Shown here one piece after another: positions 24,129-32,961 of a stretch of DNA of 55,100 nt. Each line of letters opens with the position of its first letter. Within the stretch, counting starts at the first letter, position 1. A program made the position numbers and the translations under genes. The notes beneath the pieces were generated by a model that saw only the letters and a list, made by a program, of their open reading frames with translations, searched no databases and was not told the DNA's origin. The DNA is from Ignavibacteria bacterium UBA2360 (GTDB taxonomy: Bacteria; Bacteroidota; Ignavibacteria; Tepidaquicellales; OLB5), in assembly GCA_002344125.1 (NCBI GenBank), contig DDTQ01000008.1, positions 73,877-128,976 of the forward strand, read 5' to 3'.

Positions 24129-25811
24129 TTAAAATACAGCCTGTTCTTCGTAAACGCCGAAGGGTTCCTTAAGAGCGTTGCACATTTCGCCTAGAGTTAC
24201 GTGATTTCTTGCGCAGTCAAGTATTCTCGGCATAAGATTCAGGTTATCATTGGCAGCCTGAACCATTGCAGCAAGTGTTTCCTGTACCTTTTCGTTGTTA
24301 CGTGATGCTTTCAGCTCTTTTAGCCTTGCTACCTGTACACGTTCCACTTCTTTTGAAATTTTCAGTATTGGTATATCGATCTTTTCATCTTCTTCGATGA
24401 AATCATTCAGTCCAACCACAATTTTTTCTTTCTTATCAAGCTCTAACTGGTAATGATAAGCAGCGTCAGCTATTTCTTTCTGGAAAAATCCCGCTTCAAT
24501 AGAAGCTATCACTCCGCCCAGAGCGTCAATTTTTTCGAAATATCTTTCGGCTTCATCTTCCATTTTCTGCGTTAAAGCTTCAACGTAGTAGCTGCCGCCC
24601 AATGGATCAACTGTATTTATCACACCGTGTTCATACCCTATTATTTGCTGGGTGCGTAACGCAATTTTTACAGCCTTATCTGAGGGAAGAGCAAGTGTTT
24701 CATCCATTGAGTTCGTGTGCAGACTCTGTGTGCCGCCAAGTACGGCCGCCAGTGCTTCAATGGCCGTTCTGACAATATTGTTTTCAGGCTGCTGCGCTGT
24801 GAGTGAGCATCCCGCTGTTTGTGTGTGGAAGCGCAGTGTCCATGATTTAGGATTCTTAGCGCCGTATTTGTTGCGCATGCGCTTTGCGTAGATCTTTCTT
24901 GCTGCGCGGAATTTAGCTATCTCTTCAAAGAAATCTAAGTGGGAATTGAAGAAGAACGAGATCCTTGGCGCAAAAGAATCAACATCCATGCCCCGCGCTA
25001 TGCACGCTTCTATGTAGGCGAAACCATCAGCCAGTGTGAAGGCCAGCTCCTGCGCAGCGGTTGAACCCGCTTCGCGGATATGATATCCGCTTACTGATAC
25101 CGGGTTGAATTTAGGGACATTATCTTTACAGTATTCAATCATATCTACAATAATTCTCATAGAAGGCTCAGGGTGATAGATGAATTCCTTCTGCGCGATG
25201 TATTCTTTTAAGATGTCATTCTGCATTGTACCATGAAGTTTATCAAAAGGTACGCCCTGCTCTTCAGCTACGCCAAGATAAAATGCCAGCATCATAGCGG
25301 CAGGTGAATTGATGGTCATAGAAGTTGATACTTTATCCAGCGGAATTCCGTTGAATAAAACCTTCATGTCATCCAGTGAGGATATTGCAACGCCGCAAAT
25401 ACCAACTTCGCCTTCGGCAAGCTCGTCATCGGAATCCCACCCCATGAGTGTAGGCATATCAAACGCTGTCGAAAGACCGGTTTGACCATGGGCAAGCAAA
25501 TATTTGAAACGCTCATTGGTATCTTCGGGTGAACCGAATCCGGCGAACTGACGCATTGTCCACAGCTTCCCGCGGTAAAGGTTGTGGTGAATTCCGCGTG
25601 TATAGGGGAACTCGCCCGGGTAACCTATTTCTGAATCATGATCGATGTTCTTCACATCTTCGGGAGTATATAACAGCTCAACCTCTTCACCGCTGAGTGA
25701 TGTGAACTTCATATCAGTTGTAGGAAGCTCTTCAGCCGTTTTTAACCATTCTTTTTTTGATGCGCTTTTGTTCAGTAATGGACTTGCTTTTTTTCCGTTT
25801 TGGATGGACAT
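24129..25811 (-). CDS. mcmA: Methylmalonyl-CoA mutase large subunit
   Basis: 560 residues: the substrate-binding TIM-barrel half of an adenosylcobalamin-dependent acyl-CoA mutase, interconverting (R)-methylmalonyl-CoA and succinyl-CoA. Marks are YPGEFPYTRGIH, GFGSPEDTNERFKYLL, STAFDMPTLMGWDSDD, NDILKEYIAQKEFI, SGYHIREAGSTAAQELAF, RFHTQTAGCSLTAQQP and AALAAVLGGTQSLHTNS-like ALAAVLGGTQSLHTNSMDE. No B12-binding domain (DxHxxG) follows, so it needs a separate small subunit not seen in the window. Length fits the split, large-subunit clade. It could use a related substrate such as isobutyryl-CoA. Start ATG 25811. Confidence 0.93.
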   Translation of the reverse strand: MSIQNGKKASPLLNKSASKKEWLKTAEELPTTDMKFTSLSGEEVELLYTPEDVKNIDHDSEIGYPGEFPYTRGIHHNLYRGKLWTMRQFAGFGSPEDTNERFKYLLAHGQTGLSTAFDMPTLMGWDSDDELAEGEVGICGVAISSLDDMKVLFNGIPLDKVSTSMTINSPAAMMLAFYLGVAEEQGVPFDKLHGTMQNDILKEYIAQKEFIYHPEPSMRIIVDMIEYCKDNVPKFNPVSVSGYHIREAGSTAAQELAFTLADGFAYIEACIARGMDVDSFAPRISFFFNSHLDFFEEIAKFRAARKIYAKRMRNKYGAKNPKSWTLRFHTQTAGCSLTAQQPENNIVRTAIEALAAVLGGTQSLHTNSMDETLALPSDKAVKIALRTQQIIGYEHGVINTVDPLGGSYYVEALTQKMEDEAERYFEKIDALGGVIASIEAGFFQKEIADAAYHYQLELDKKEKIVVGLNDFIEEDEKIDIPILKISKEVERVQVARLKELKASRNNEKVQETLAAMVQAANDNLNLMPRILDCARNHVTLGEMCNALKEPFGVYEEQAVF

Positions 25812-25817
25812 TTTTAT

Positions 25818-26182
25818 TTATTTAAAATTTTCTTTAATTATTTTTTCTATTGTAGTTTGTAGTGCTGGCAGGTGCTCTTTGCAGATATTATACACTATTT
25901 CATGATCAATTTCATCATAATGATGGGAAATGAAATCCCTGAATTTAATTATCTGCTGCCAATCAATTTCTGAATAGGGAGTTAAAAAATCTTTATCCCT
26001 TTTGACAATATTTTTAACTGATTCACCAATGCTTTGAAGGCGGATTGTAATAGAATCCAAAAGAGTAACGCCATCAGGAGAATCAACAAATTCTGAAGGG
26101 TTATTTATCTTTAAAAATCTTGAATTAACTATTCAATAGAATCCGAAATAAATTTCAGATCTTCCGAAATTTGATCATGCAT
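25818..26182 (-). pseudogene. hepT: Broken hepT (DUF86) of a MntA-HepT toxin-antitoxin pair
   Basis: HepT is a HEPN-fold RNase toxin. The C-terminal part is recognisable from VTLLDSITIRLQSIGESVKNI and contains the HEPN motif RDFISHHYDEID (R-x4-6-H). The gene should start at ATG 26182, overlapping the mntA stop (ATGCATGA), and reads MHDQISEDLKFISDSIE then TAG. Past a further frame change the frame continues NNPSEFVDSPDGVTLLDSI. So at least a nonsense codon and a frameshift separate the start from the catalytic part. An ATG at 26060 could give an 80-residue fragment. Confidence 0.7.
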
Positions 26183-26474
26183 ATATAGTTTCAGTCTTTG
26201 CGCTCTTAATCAAGGATTTTCTCATGGTATCTCTTTTCCTGATAATATCAACCTTCTGCCCTAACTCGGTTTCCAGATAAATTCCAAGTCCTGCAAGTTT
26301 ATCGTAGCTAACTTCATCAAACTCTACAATAAAGTCAATATCACTTTCGGCTGTCTGTTCGCCGCGGGCATATGAGCCCATTAGTCCGATTGACAAAACA
26401 CCATATTTATCATGCAGAAAAGTTTTGTTTTTCCTGATAAATTCGATGATATTTTCTTTATTTAAATTTTGCAT
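26175..26474 (-). CDS. mntA: MntA-type nucleotidyltransferase antitoxin
   Basis: 99 residues of the minimal nucleotidyltransferase family. The motif GLMGSYARGEQTAESDIDFI (GSx10DxD) at about residues 30-49 is complete, with later acidic segments IYLETELGQKVDIIRKRD. In MntA-HepT pairs this enzyme modifies HepT (AMPylation) to silence it. Here its partner gene overlaps its stop codon but is broken. Intact by sequence. It may now act alone or with a remote HepT. Confidence 0.87.
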   Translation of the reverse strand: MQNLNKENIIEFIRKNKTFLHDKYGVLSIGLMGSYARGEQTAESDIDFIVEFDEVSYDKLAGLGIYLETELGQKVDIIRKRDTMRKSLIKSAKTETIYA

Positions 26475-26606
26475 TGGGGCAAAAATAACGATTTTTATCT
26501 TACTATTCTATTGCTAAATGGGTATGAACATCCCGAAAATCGGCTGAAAATGTAATTTCAAACTGCATTTTTATGTTATAACCTTTATATATAATTACTT
26601 TTTAGC

Positions 26607-26614
26607 TAATTTTG
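26607..26614 (+). promoter_or_regulatory. TAATTTTG box just before moeB
   Basis: TAATTTTG matches the Bacteroidota -7 box TAnnTTTG and lies 6 bases before the moeB ATG at 26621. Transcription would begin at or within a few bases of the start codon, so the mRNA may be leaderless. A weak -33 element only. Confidence 0.4.
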
Positions 26615-26620
26615 TTCGCA

Positions 26621-27808
26621 ATGAAGGATAATACCGAAAATATTACTATAGATAATATAGAGTTAACGGCAAGTGAACTTGAGCGTTACAGCAGGCATTT
26701 GGTTATTCCGGAAGTAGGTAAAGCGGGTCAATTGAAGCTGAAAGCCGCAAACGTGCTGGTGCTTGGTGCAGGTGGACTCGGTTCGCCGATTTCCATGTAT
26801 TTGGCAGCAGCTGGTGTTGGCAGGCTTGGCATCGTTGATTTTGATGAGCTTAGTTACTCAAACCTGCAGCGGCAGGTATTATATTCCACAAATGATGTGG
26901 GCCACCAGAAAACAGAACTGGCAAAGCAGCGATTATTGGAAATAAATCCAAACATCGAAATTACTCTATATAATGAGCGGCTCACAAGGGATAATGCTCT
27001 TGATATTCTGCGTGATTACGATATAATAGCCGATGGCACAGATAATTTTGCAACCCGGTATCTTGTTAATGATGCATGTGTTATGCTTGGTAAACCGTTT
27101 GTTTATGGCAGTATCTTGAGATTTGAGGGTCAGGTATCATTTTTTGATCCCAGGAAAGGACCATGTTACAGATGCCTGTACCCGGAGCCGCCGTTTCCCG
27201 GTGATACACCCAACTGCGCAGATGGCGGAGTGCTTGGTGTTCTTCCCGGAATAGTCGGTTCAATGCAGGCGAATGAAGTGATAAAGTTCATAATTGGTAA
27301 GGGTGAATTGCTGAACGGCAGACTGCTACTTATTGATGCACTGAATATGAAGTTTCGTGAAGTTAAATTTGTAAAAGATCCTGCCTGTCCTGTATGCAGC
27401 AGCGATCCCATCATAACTGAATTGATAGATTATGAACTATTCTGCAATAATAAAAATAACAAAGGAATTATGACCGAACACAATGAATGGGAAATTACAG
27501 TTGAAGAGTATAAGAAACGAATTGACAGCGGGGAAGAAATATTCCTGCTTGATATACGGGAAGCTCATGAAAGAGATATTTCTCATATTGGCGGTTTGCT
27601 TGTGCCTATGAGCGAACTTCCGGAAAGAATGGATGAATTGCCCGAAGATAAAAACACTGAAATAATTGTGTACTGCAGAACTGGCAACCGTTCACACCAT
27701 GTAACTTTGTTCCTTAAAGATAACGCGGGCTATACTAATGTTAAAAATATGCTTGGCGGTATTCACGCATGGCATGACAGGATAGACCCTGAAGTGAAAA
27801 AATATTAA
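26621..27808 (+). CDS. moeB: MoeB/ThiF adenylyltransferase fused to a rhodanese domain
   Basis: About 395 residues with two domains. The N-terminal E1-like domain (about 15-265) has LERYSRHLVIPEVG, the nucleotide loop VLGAGGLGSPISMYLA, DFDELSYSNLQRQVLY and DGTDNFATRYLVNDA, with two zinc CxxC pairs (CYRC, CPVC). It adenylates the C-terminus of a ubiquitin-like sulfur carrier (MoaD or ThiS). The C-terminal rhodanese domain carries the active cysteine in IVYCRTGNRSH and supplies persulfide sulfur. No moaD/thiS in the window. The start is ATG 26621. It heads a tight run with hicBA, nadA and DUF971. Confidence 0.92.
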   Translation: MKDNTENITIDNIELTASELERYSRHLVIPEVGKAGQLKLKAANVLVLGAGGLGSPISMYLAAAGVGRLGIVDFDELSYSNLQRQVLYSTNDVGHQKTELAKQRLLEINPNIEITLYNERLTRDNALDILRDYDIIADGTDNFATRYLVNDACVMLGKPFVYGSILRFEGQVSFFDPRKGPCYRCLYPEPPFPGDTPNCADGGVLGVLPGIVGSMQANEVIKFIIGKGELLNGRLLLIDALNMKFREVKFVKDPACPVCSSDPIITELIDYELFCNNKNNKGIMTEHNEWEITVEEYKKRIDSGEEIFLLDIREAHERDISHIGGLLVPMSELPERMDELPEDKNTEIIVYCRTGNRSHHVTLFLKDNAGYTNVKNMLGGIHAWHDRIDPEVKKY

Positions 27809-27824
27809 TTTAAATATAAATTAT

Positions 27825-28028
27825 ATGAAATTGAAAATAGTACTTGAACCAAGCGATGATGGAGGTTACACTGTTTATGTTCCTTCTCTGCCCGGTTGTA
27901 TAAGTGAAGGTGAAAACAGAGAGGAAGCTGAAGCCAACATTAAGGAGGCTATCGAGTTGTATCTTGAACCGGTTGATGATGAAATGATTTTGAAAGATGG
28001 TGTTGAAACAAAGGAACTTGTATTGTGA
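27825..28028 (+). CDS. hicB: Short HicB-type antitoxin
   Basis: 67 residues, only the HicB core: LKIVLEPSDDGGYTVYVPSLPGCISEGENREEAEANIKEAIELYLE pattern. The C-terminal DNA-binding domain seen in longer HicB proteins is missing. Its stop overlaps the hicA start (GTGA). It starts 16 bases after moeB. Confidence 0.87.
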   Translation: MKLKIVLEPSDDGGYTVYVPSLPGCISEGENREEAEANIKEAIELYLEPVDDEMILKDGVETKELVL

Positions 28029-28252
28029 GTAAGGTTCCTGTGTTACCGTATTTTAAGATAATCTCTGCTTTGCAAAGGCATGGTTGGATTATTGTTAGGC
28101 AGAAAGGCAGTCACATAAGATTACAGAAAAGGCTGGAAAATGAAGTTTTGAAGATTACAGTGCCAGCTCACAAACCGGTAAAACGTTCAACTTTATCGCA
28201 TATACTTAAACAAGCACGTTTGAATTTAGATGCTTTTTTAAAGTTATTGTAA
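28025..28252 (+). CDS. hicA: HicA toxin
   Basis: 75 residues of the HicA family: FKIISALQRHGWIIVRQKGS, H in QKGSHIRLQK as catalytic-type histidine, VPAHKPVKRSTLSHILKQAR. The start is GTG at 28025, overlapping the hicB stop by 4 bases. nadA begins 1 base after its stop, so translation is probably coupled from moeB through hicBA to nadA. Confidence 0.88.
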   Translation: MSKVPVLPYFKIISALQRHGWIIVRQKGSHIRLQKRLENEVLKITVPAHKPVKRSTLSHILKQARLNLDAFLKLL

Positions 28253-28253
28253 A

Positions 28254-29213
28254 ATGGAAACTACATTAAATAAGCCCGTTATAAATATATCACTTCTTAA
28301 CCTGGAAGAAGAGATACTTGAATTAAAGAAAAAAATGAACGCCGTTATCCTTGCGCATTATTACCAGGAATCGGAAATTCAGGATATTGCGGATTATATA
28401 GGCGACTCTCTTGAACTTTCCCGCAGGGCAGCATCAACTGAAGCTGATGTAATAGTATTTGCCGGGGTGCATTTTATGGCGGAAACCGCCAAGATACTGA
28501 ATCCTGGTAAAAAAGTACTGCTTCCGGATCTCAACGCCGGGTGTTCATTGGCCGAAGGCTGTCCCGCGCCCATGTTTAAAAAATTCCGCGAAGAGTATCC
28601 TGACCATTTGGTTATAAGTTATATTAACTGCTCCGCTGCCGTTAAGGCATTGAGCGATATCATCTGTACATCTTCTAATGCTGTTAAGATAGTTGAGCAA
28701 TTGCCCAAAGATCAGAAAATTATTTTCGCGCCAGATAAAAATCTGGGCAGATATATAATGAAAAAAACCGGGCGCAATATGCTGCTTTGGGATGGAAGCT
28801 GTATTGTCCACGAAACTTTCAGTGACAGAAAAATAATTGCGCTTAAGACAGAAAATCCAAATGCATTGCTGATCGCGCATCCTGAATGCGAAGAAGTTGT
28901 GCTGAGCCGCGCAGATTTTGTAGGGTCAACCAGCGCACTGTTGAACTTTACAAAAGAAAATCCGGCAAGAGAATTCATTGTTGCCACAGAAGAAGGTATA
29001 ATCTATCAGATGCAGAAGGCTTCGCCTTCGAAGAAATTTATTCCCGCGCCGCCGGATGCGAATTGCGCATGCAACGAATGCCCCTACATGAAGCTTAATA
29101 CCATGGAAAAACTTTACCTCTGTATGAAAGAGGGAAAACCTGAAATTACGCTTGATGAGGAGATTCGCCTTAAAGCATTGAAACCAATACAGAAAATGTT
29201 AGAAATGAGTTAG
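28254..29213 (+). CDS. nadA: Quinolinate synthase A
   Basis: 319 residues. NadA condenses iminoaspartate with dihydroxyacetone phosphate to quinolinate in NAD synthesis, using a [4Fe-4S] cluster. Three cysteines are in place: NAGCSLA (about residue 97), the region DGSCIVHE (about 184) and ANCACNECPYM (about 271). Substrate-site motifs ILAHYYQ, IGDSLELSR, HFMAETAKIL and HPEC are also present. nadB and nadC are not in the window. Gene lies between two hicBA cassettes with 1- and 2-base gaps. Confidence 0.95.
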   Translation: METTLNKPVINISLLNLEEEILELKKKMNAVILAHYYQESEIQDIADYIGDSLELSRRAASTEADVIVFAGVHFMAETAKILNPGKKVLLPDLNAGCSLAEGCPAPMFKKFREEYPDHLVISYINCSAAVKALSDIICTSSNAVKIVEQLPKDQKIIFAPDKNLGRYIMKKTGRNMLLWDGSCIVHETFSDRKIIALKTENPNALLIAHPECEEVVLSRADFVGSTSALLNFTKENPAREFIVATEEGIIYQMQKASPSKKFIPAPPDANCACNECPYMKLNTMEKLYLCMKEGKPEITLDEEIRLKALKPIQKMLEMS

Positions 29214-29215
29214 AA

Positions 29216-29434
29216 ATGAAAGTAAAAAATTATACAGCAGTAATAGAAAAATGCCCGGATACTGAATTGTACGTTGGCCACATTCCTGGATTTCCAGGTG
29301 CACATTCACAGGGGGCAACGCTTGATGAATTGAATGAAAATTTAAAGGAAGTGGTCAAAATGCTTATTGAAGATGGTGAACCTGTTATGGAAACAGAATT
29401 TGTAGGCACGCAAAATTTATTGATTGAAGTGTAA
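29216..29434 (+). CDS. hicB: Short HicB-type antitoxin
   Basis: 72 residues, core domain only: YTAVIEKCPDTELYVGHIPG, FPGAHSQGATLDELNENLKE, VVKMLIEDGEPV. No C-terminal DNA-binding domain. It starts 2 bases after the nadA stop. The hicA start shares one base with its stop codon (TAATG). Confidence 0.86.
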   Translation: MKVKNYTAVIEKCPDTELYVGHIPGFPGAHSQGATLDELNENLKEVVKMLIEDGEPVMETEFVGTQNLLIEV

Positions 29435-29658
29435 TGGGCAAAATTCCTGTTCTCAAACCAAGTGAATTAATAAGAGTATTGAATAAGCTTGGTTTTGTTG
29501 AAGTAAGACAAAGAGGATCTCATATTCAATTCAGACATTCTGATGGACGCGGTACAACAGTCCCTAATCATAAAGGACGTGATGTTTCCCCAATACTTCT
29601 TAAACAGATATTGAAGGATATCAAAATTGAGATAGTTGAATTCACTAAACATCTATGA
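29434..29658 (+). CDS. hicA: HicA toxin
   Basis: 74 residues of the HicA family: PSELIRVLNKLGFVEVRQRG, SHIQFRHSDGRGTTVPNHKG, VSPILLKQILKD. The catalytic-type histidine is in RGSHIQF. It differs clearly from the other two HicA proteins in this window, so a recent duplication is unlikely. Its stop overlaps the DUF971 gene start by 4 bases (ATGA). Confidence 0.88.
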   Translation: MGKIPVLKPSELIRVLNKLGFVEVRQRGSHIQFRHSDGRGTTVPNHKGRDVSPILLKQILKDIKIEIVEFTKHL

Positions 29659-29969
29659 CACTCACACAATTTAAACGTAACCCGGATAATTCTACTTTCC
29701 ATATCTCATTCGATGATGGTATGGAATTTGACGTAGCGGCAAAAATGCTGCGTGAACACTGCCCGTGTGCCGGCTGCAGCGGCGAAGAAGTACTGCTCTA
29801 CAAGTTTACACCTCAAAACAAAGAGCCGCTAAGGCCGGACTCTTTTGAACTTGTTAAAGCCCAGATTGTGGGGAATTACGCTATTCAGCTTTTCTGGAAA
29901 GACGGGCATGATACAGGCCTTTATAACTGGCAATTCCTGCGTGAACTTGCCCAGATCAGAACTAACTGA
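29655..29969 (+). CDS. DUF971 / GBBH-like N-terminal domain protein
   Basis: 104 residues, one DUF971 domain (as at the N-terminus of gamma-butyrobetaine hydroxylase), with the CPCAGC pair of cysteines as a likely zinc or Fe-S site and KDGHDTGLYNWQFLREL near the end. Stand-alone members are often found near nad, mrp or iron-sulfur genes; the link to nadA and to a sulfur-transfer MoeB here fits an iron-sulfur or cofactor role, which is inference. Confidence 0.85.
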   Translation: MTLTQFKRNPDNSTFHISFDDGMEFDVAAKMLREHCPCAGCSGEEVLLYKFTPQNKEPLRPDSFELVKAQIVGNYAIQLFWKDGHDTGLYNWQFLRELAQIRTN

Positions 29970-30048
29970 AATGGTTATTCTAACAGTTTAAAATGTAATT
30001 GAAATTTTATCCTTTATACATTATTATTAAAAAATTCTATTATTATAC

Positions 30049-32709
30049 ATGAAAAACAAATTTACGATCTTTACCGGCTTTCTGCTGATCGGCTTGGTAG
30101 TTCTTTTCTATTTTGTTATAGGCTCCGCGGTTAACAGTGTAGAAGATACGGTATCTGAAAAAAAGGTTAAAAATACCAGCAAACCTTCAGGCGCAATGCT
30201 TTCAATGCAGTTCCTTTCGGAAATCAGATCTTTCCCCGATATTGATATACCCGAAGATAAATTTTACCGGGCATTTGAGTATTCAAAAACGATGCCGCAG
30301 TTTGAGGCATTAACGGATTCTCCAAATGAGTGGCAGTCAATTGGTCCGAATAACATTGGCGGCAGAAGTTTATGCATGGAGTTCAGTCCCACAGATACAG
30401 CAACCCTGTTTATGGGTTCAGCATCAGGGGGACTTTGGAAATCAGTAACAGGCGGATTAGGAGCCAATGCATGGCAAAGGATTGAAACAGGTTACCCTTC
30501 ATTGGCAGTTAGTTCAATAGCTATAGATTCCGCCAACCCCAATGTTATGTATATTGGTACCGGCGAAAATTACGGCTACCAGTATTCGCTTAACGGAGTT
30601 GACGTGCGCGTTACGCGCGGTATGTATGGTATAGGTATTTTAAAAACAACCAATGGCGGTGTAAACTGGGTTAAATCATTAGACTGGTCTTACAACAATC
30701 AGCGCGGAGTGTGGCGTGTTTTGATGAATCCGAAAAACCGCAATACAGTTTACGCAGCAACAAGTGAGGGTGTATGGAAATCAATAAACGCGGGTAATTC
30801 ATGGTTCCAGGTTTTGAATTACCAGATGGTAATGGATATGGAAATTAATCCCATTGATACGAGTATAATATATATATCAGTTGGCAACTTAACCAATAAT
30901 GTTCCAAATGCCAATGTTGGTATTTACAAATCCACCAATGCGGGCACTTCCTGGGTAAAACTTGCAGGCGGGTTGCCTGCTAACTGGACAGGTAAAACAA
31001 CAATTGAGCTGTACAAGGGCAATCCAAGTTTTGTTTACGCAAGTGTTACCAATGATCTTTCATATGTGGGTTATTACTCAAGTACTGATGCGGGTGTAAG
31101 CTGGTCTCTTAAGACAACCGGTGTCCCAATTGGAAACCAGGGATGGTTCAATAATGCGCATATGGTAAAGGCAAATGACCCTGACCAGATAATTGTTGGT
31201 ACAATTGATCTTGTAAAATCAACCAATGGCGGTACAAGTTTTGTGACTAAATCAGATTGGTCTGCATGGAATGAAGGCGCTACACCTCCGGGCGAGCCGG
31301 AAGGCTTGACCAGTGATTTTGCACACGCTGATCATCATTATTTTATTTCTAATCCGCGTGACCCCAATAAAATATACTGCATAACTGATGGCGGTCTGTA
31401 CCGCTCAAATGATTTTGGCGAAACGTACTATTCATGTAATGGCGGATATGTAACAACACAGTTCTACGCCGGATTTGCCAACTCAATGCAGGATTCAATT
31501 TTCTGCATCGGGGGCCTGCAGGATAACCGTTCAACTTTTTACCAGGGGACAACTGCTTGGTATAAAACATTTGTGGGCGATGGTATGTGGTGCGCAATAA
31601 ACGCGCAGAATGATAATATCTGCTACACTGAATATACTTACGGCGCGATTTACCGCTCAACCAACCGCGGAGTGACCTGGTTACAGTGTCCCCCGCCGGG
31701 CAGCGGCAACGGAAGTAATTATTGCTTTGCCGCACCGTTTATTGCATGCAGGTCAAATTCTAACATTATGTATGTTGGCGGCACTTCAATTTACCGTTCA
31801 ACGAACGGCGCGACATCGTGGCAGGGACCCTATGGTTCGTTCAATGGCGCAAAGGTTCTTTCAATGGATGGCTCTGCAACAAATACAGATACGGTATATT
31901 GCGGAACGATACCCGTGTTAAACGGCGCAGCGGCTACTATATGGAAAACCACAAACGGAACCAACTGGGTTGATGTTGGGGGCGGCGTTTTGCCAAACCG
32001 CTATCCTACGGATATTCACGTAAATCCAAATAACTCTATGGATGTGTATGCAACCTTTGGCGGATTTGGTAATCCGCATGTTTACCGCTCATCAAACGGC
32101 GGAGCAAACTGGGTAAACATTACATCTAATCTGCCTGATGTGCCGCACCAGTCAATTTGCATCGACCCGATTAACACGCAAAACATATATGTTGGCAATG
32201 ATCTTGGAGTGTATGTATCAACAAACAGCGGGCTTAACTGGGCTGCTTTTACTACGGGAATGCCATACGCGCTTGTGTTTGACCTGACCATAGTTTACCC
32301 AAGCCGCAACATAAGGGCAACTACACACGGCAACGGTATATATGAAAGGGACCTCATCGAAAATCCGATCGGAATTGAACCGGTATCAAATGAAATACCG
32401 AAACAATTTTCACTTTCGCAGAATTTTCCGAATCCCTTTAATCCAACAACGAAAATAAAATTTCAAATTCCCCTCTTGAGAGGGGTGTCCGAAGGACAGC
32501 TTGTCACGCCTGGGCGTGAGGGTGTGTTCACAAATATTTTTGTTTACGATATTTCCGGCAGACTTGTAAAAACTATTATACAGCAAAACATAAAACCCGG
32601 AAGTTACGAAGTTACTTTTGATGGAACCGGACTTTCCAGCGGCGTGTATTTTTATAAACTGGTTACAAATGGCTTTACTGACACAAAAAAAATGATGTTA
32701 GTTAAGTAG
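30049..32709 (+). CDS. Large secreted BNR/VPS10-type repeat protein with T9SS sorting domain
   Basis: 886 residues. A signal or anchor helix (FTIFTGFLLIGLVVLFYFVIG) is followed by sialidase/VPS10-like BNR repeats (YKSTNAGTSWVKL, YRSTNRGVTWLQC, YRSSNGGANWVNI) forming one or two beta-propellers, with GGLWKS and GGLYRS turns. The C-terminus carries a T9SS sorting domain, FSLSQNFPNPFNPTTKIKFQ to KKMMLVK. Between the first two strands of that domain a palindromic interspersed repeat (32470-32530) adds about 18 extra residues in frame. A cell-surface or secreted binding or hydrolytic role is likely; substrate unknown. Confidence 0.86.
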   Translation: MKNKFTIFTGFLLIGLVVLFYFVIGSAVNSVEDTVSEKKVKNTSKPSGAMLSMQFLSEIRSFPDIDIPEDKFYRAFEYSKTMPQFEALTDSPNEWQSIGPNNIGGRSLCMEFSPTDTATLFMGSASGGLWKSVTGGLGANAWQRIETGYPSLAVSSIAIDSANPNVMYIGTGENYGYQYSLNGVDVRVTRGMYGIGILKTTNGGVNWVKSLDWSYNNQRGVWRVLMNPKNRNTVYAATSEGVWKSINAGNSWFQVLNYQMVMDMEINPIDTSIIYISVGNLTNNVPNANVGIYKSTNAGTSWVKLAGGLPANWTGKTTIELYKGNPSFVYASVTNDLSYVGYYSSTDAGVSWSLKTTGVPIGNQGWFNNAHMVKANDPDQIIVGTIDLVKSTNGGTSFVTKSDWSAWNEGATPPGEPEGLTSDFAHADHHYFISNPRDPNKIYCITDGGLYRSNDFGETYYSCNGGYVTTQFYAGFANSMQDSIFCIGGLQDNRSTFYQGTTAWYKTFVGDGMWCAINAQNDNICYTEYTYGAIYRSTNRGVTWLQCPPPGSGNGSNYCFAAPFIACRSNSNIMYVGGTSIYRSTNGATSWQGPYGSFNGAKVLSMDGSATNTDTVYCGTIPVLNGAAATIWKTTNGTNWVDVGGGVLPNRYPTDIHVNPNNSMDVYATFGGFGNPHVYRSSNGGANWVNITSNLPDVPHQSICIDPINTQNIYVGNDLGVYVSTNSGLNWAAFTTGMPYALVFDLTIVYPSRNIRATTHGNGIYERDLIENPIGIEPVSNEIPKQFSLSQNFPNPFNPTTKIKFQIPLLRGVSEGQLVTPGREGVFTNIFVYDISGRLVKTIIQQNIKPGSYEVTFDGTGLSSGVYFYKLVTNGFTDTKKMMLVK
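32470..32530 (+). repeat. Palindromic repeat inserted in frame in a T9SS domain
   Basis: Three hairpins in a row: CCCCTCT-TG-AGAGGGG (32470-32485), TGTCC-gaa-GGACA (32486-32498), TCACGCC-tg-GGCGTGA (32504-32519), followed by GGGTGTG. The first and third recur, in opposite orientation, at 38973-39016. It encodes LLRGVSEGQLVTPGREG in the protein. Confidence 0.8.
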
Positions 32710-32734
32710 CGAACTAACGTTTATAGAATCATTT

Positions 32735-32771
32735 CAAAACCTGCCGGGACTTGAAGACCCGGCAGGTTTTG
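32735..32771 (+). terminator. Strong hairpin terminator / repeat after the BNR protein gene
   Basis: CAAAACCTGCCGGG (32735-32748), loop ACTTGAAGA, CCCGGCAGGTTTTG (32758-32771), then T-rich. Closely related to the hairpin at 37533-37565 that follows the next T9SS-gene group. Confidence 0.75.
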
Positions 32772-32961
32772 TTGTACCATTTCCATCTTTGCGATTTTAC
32801 AAAGAAATTAATACTTTACACTTTTACGCTTGACAATTCTAATAGTATGTATTAATTTGAAGTTGACAAATATAAATATGACCCGAATCCTGCGCGTTTA
32901 CCGGTAAAACGGGAAACAGAGCGAACTGATACAAACCGATTAAAATTTTTTAAAACACAAA

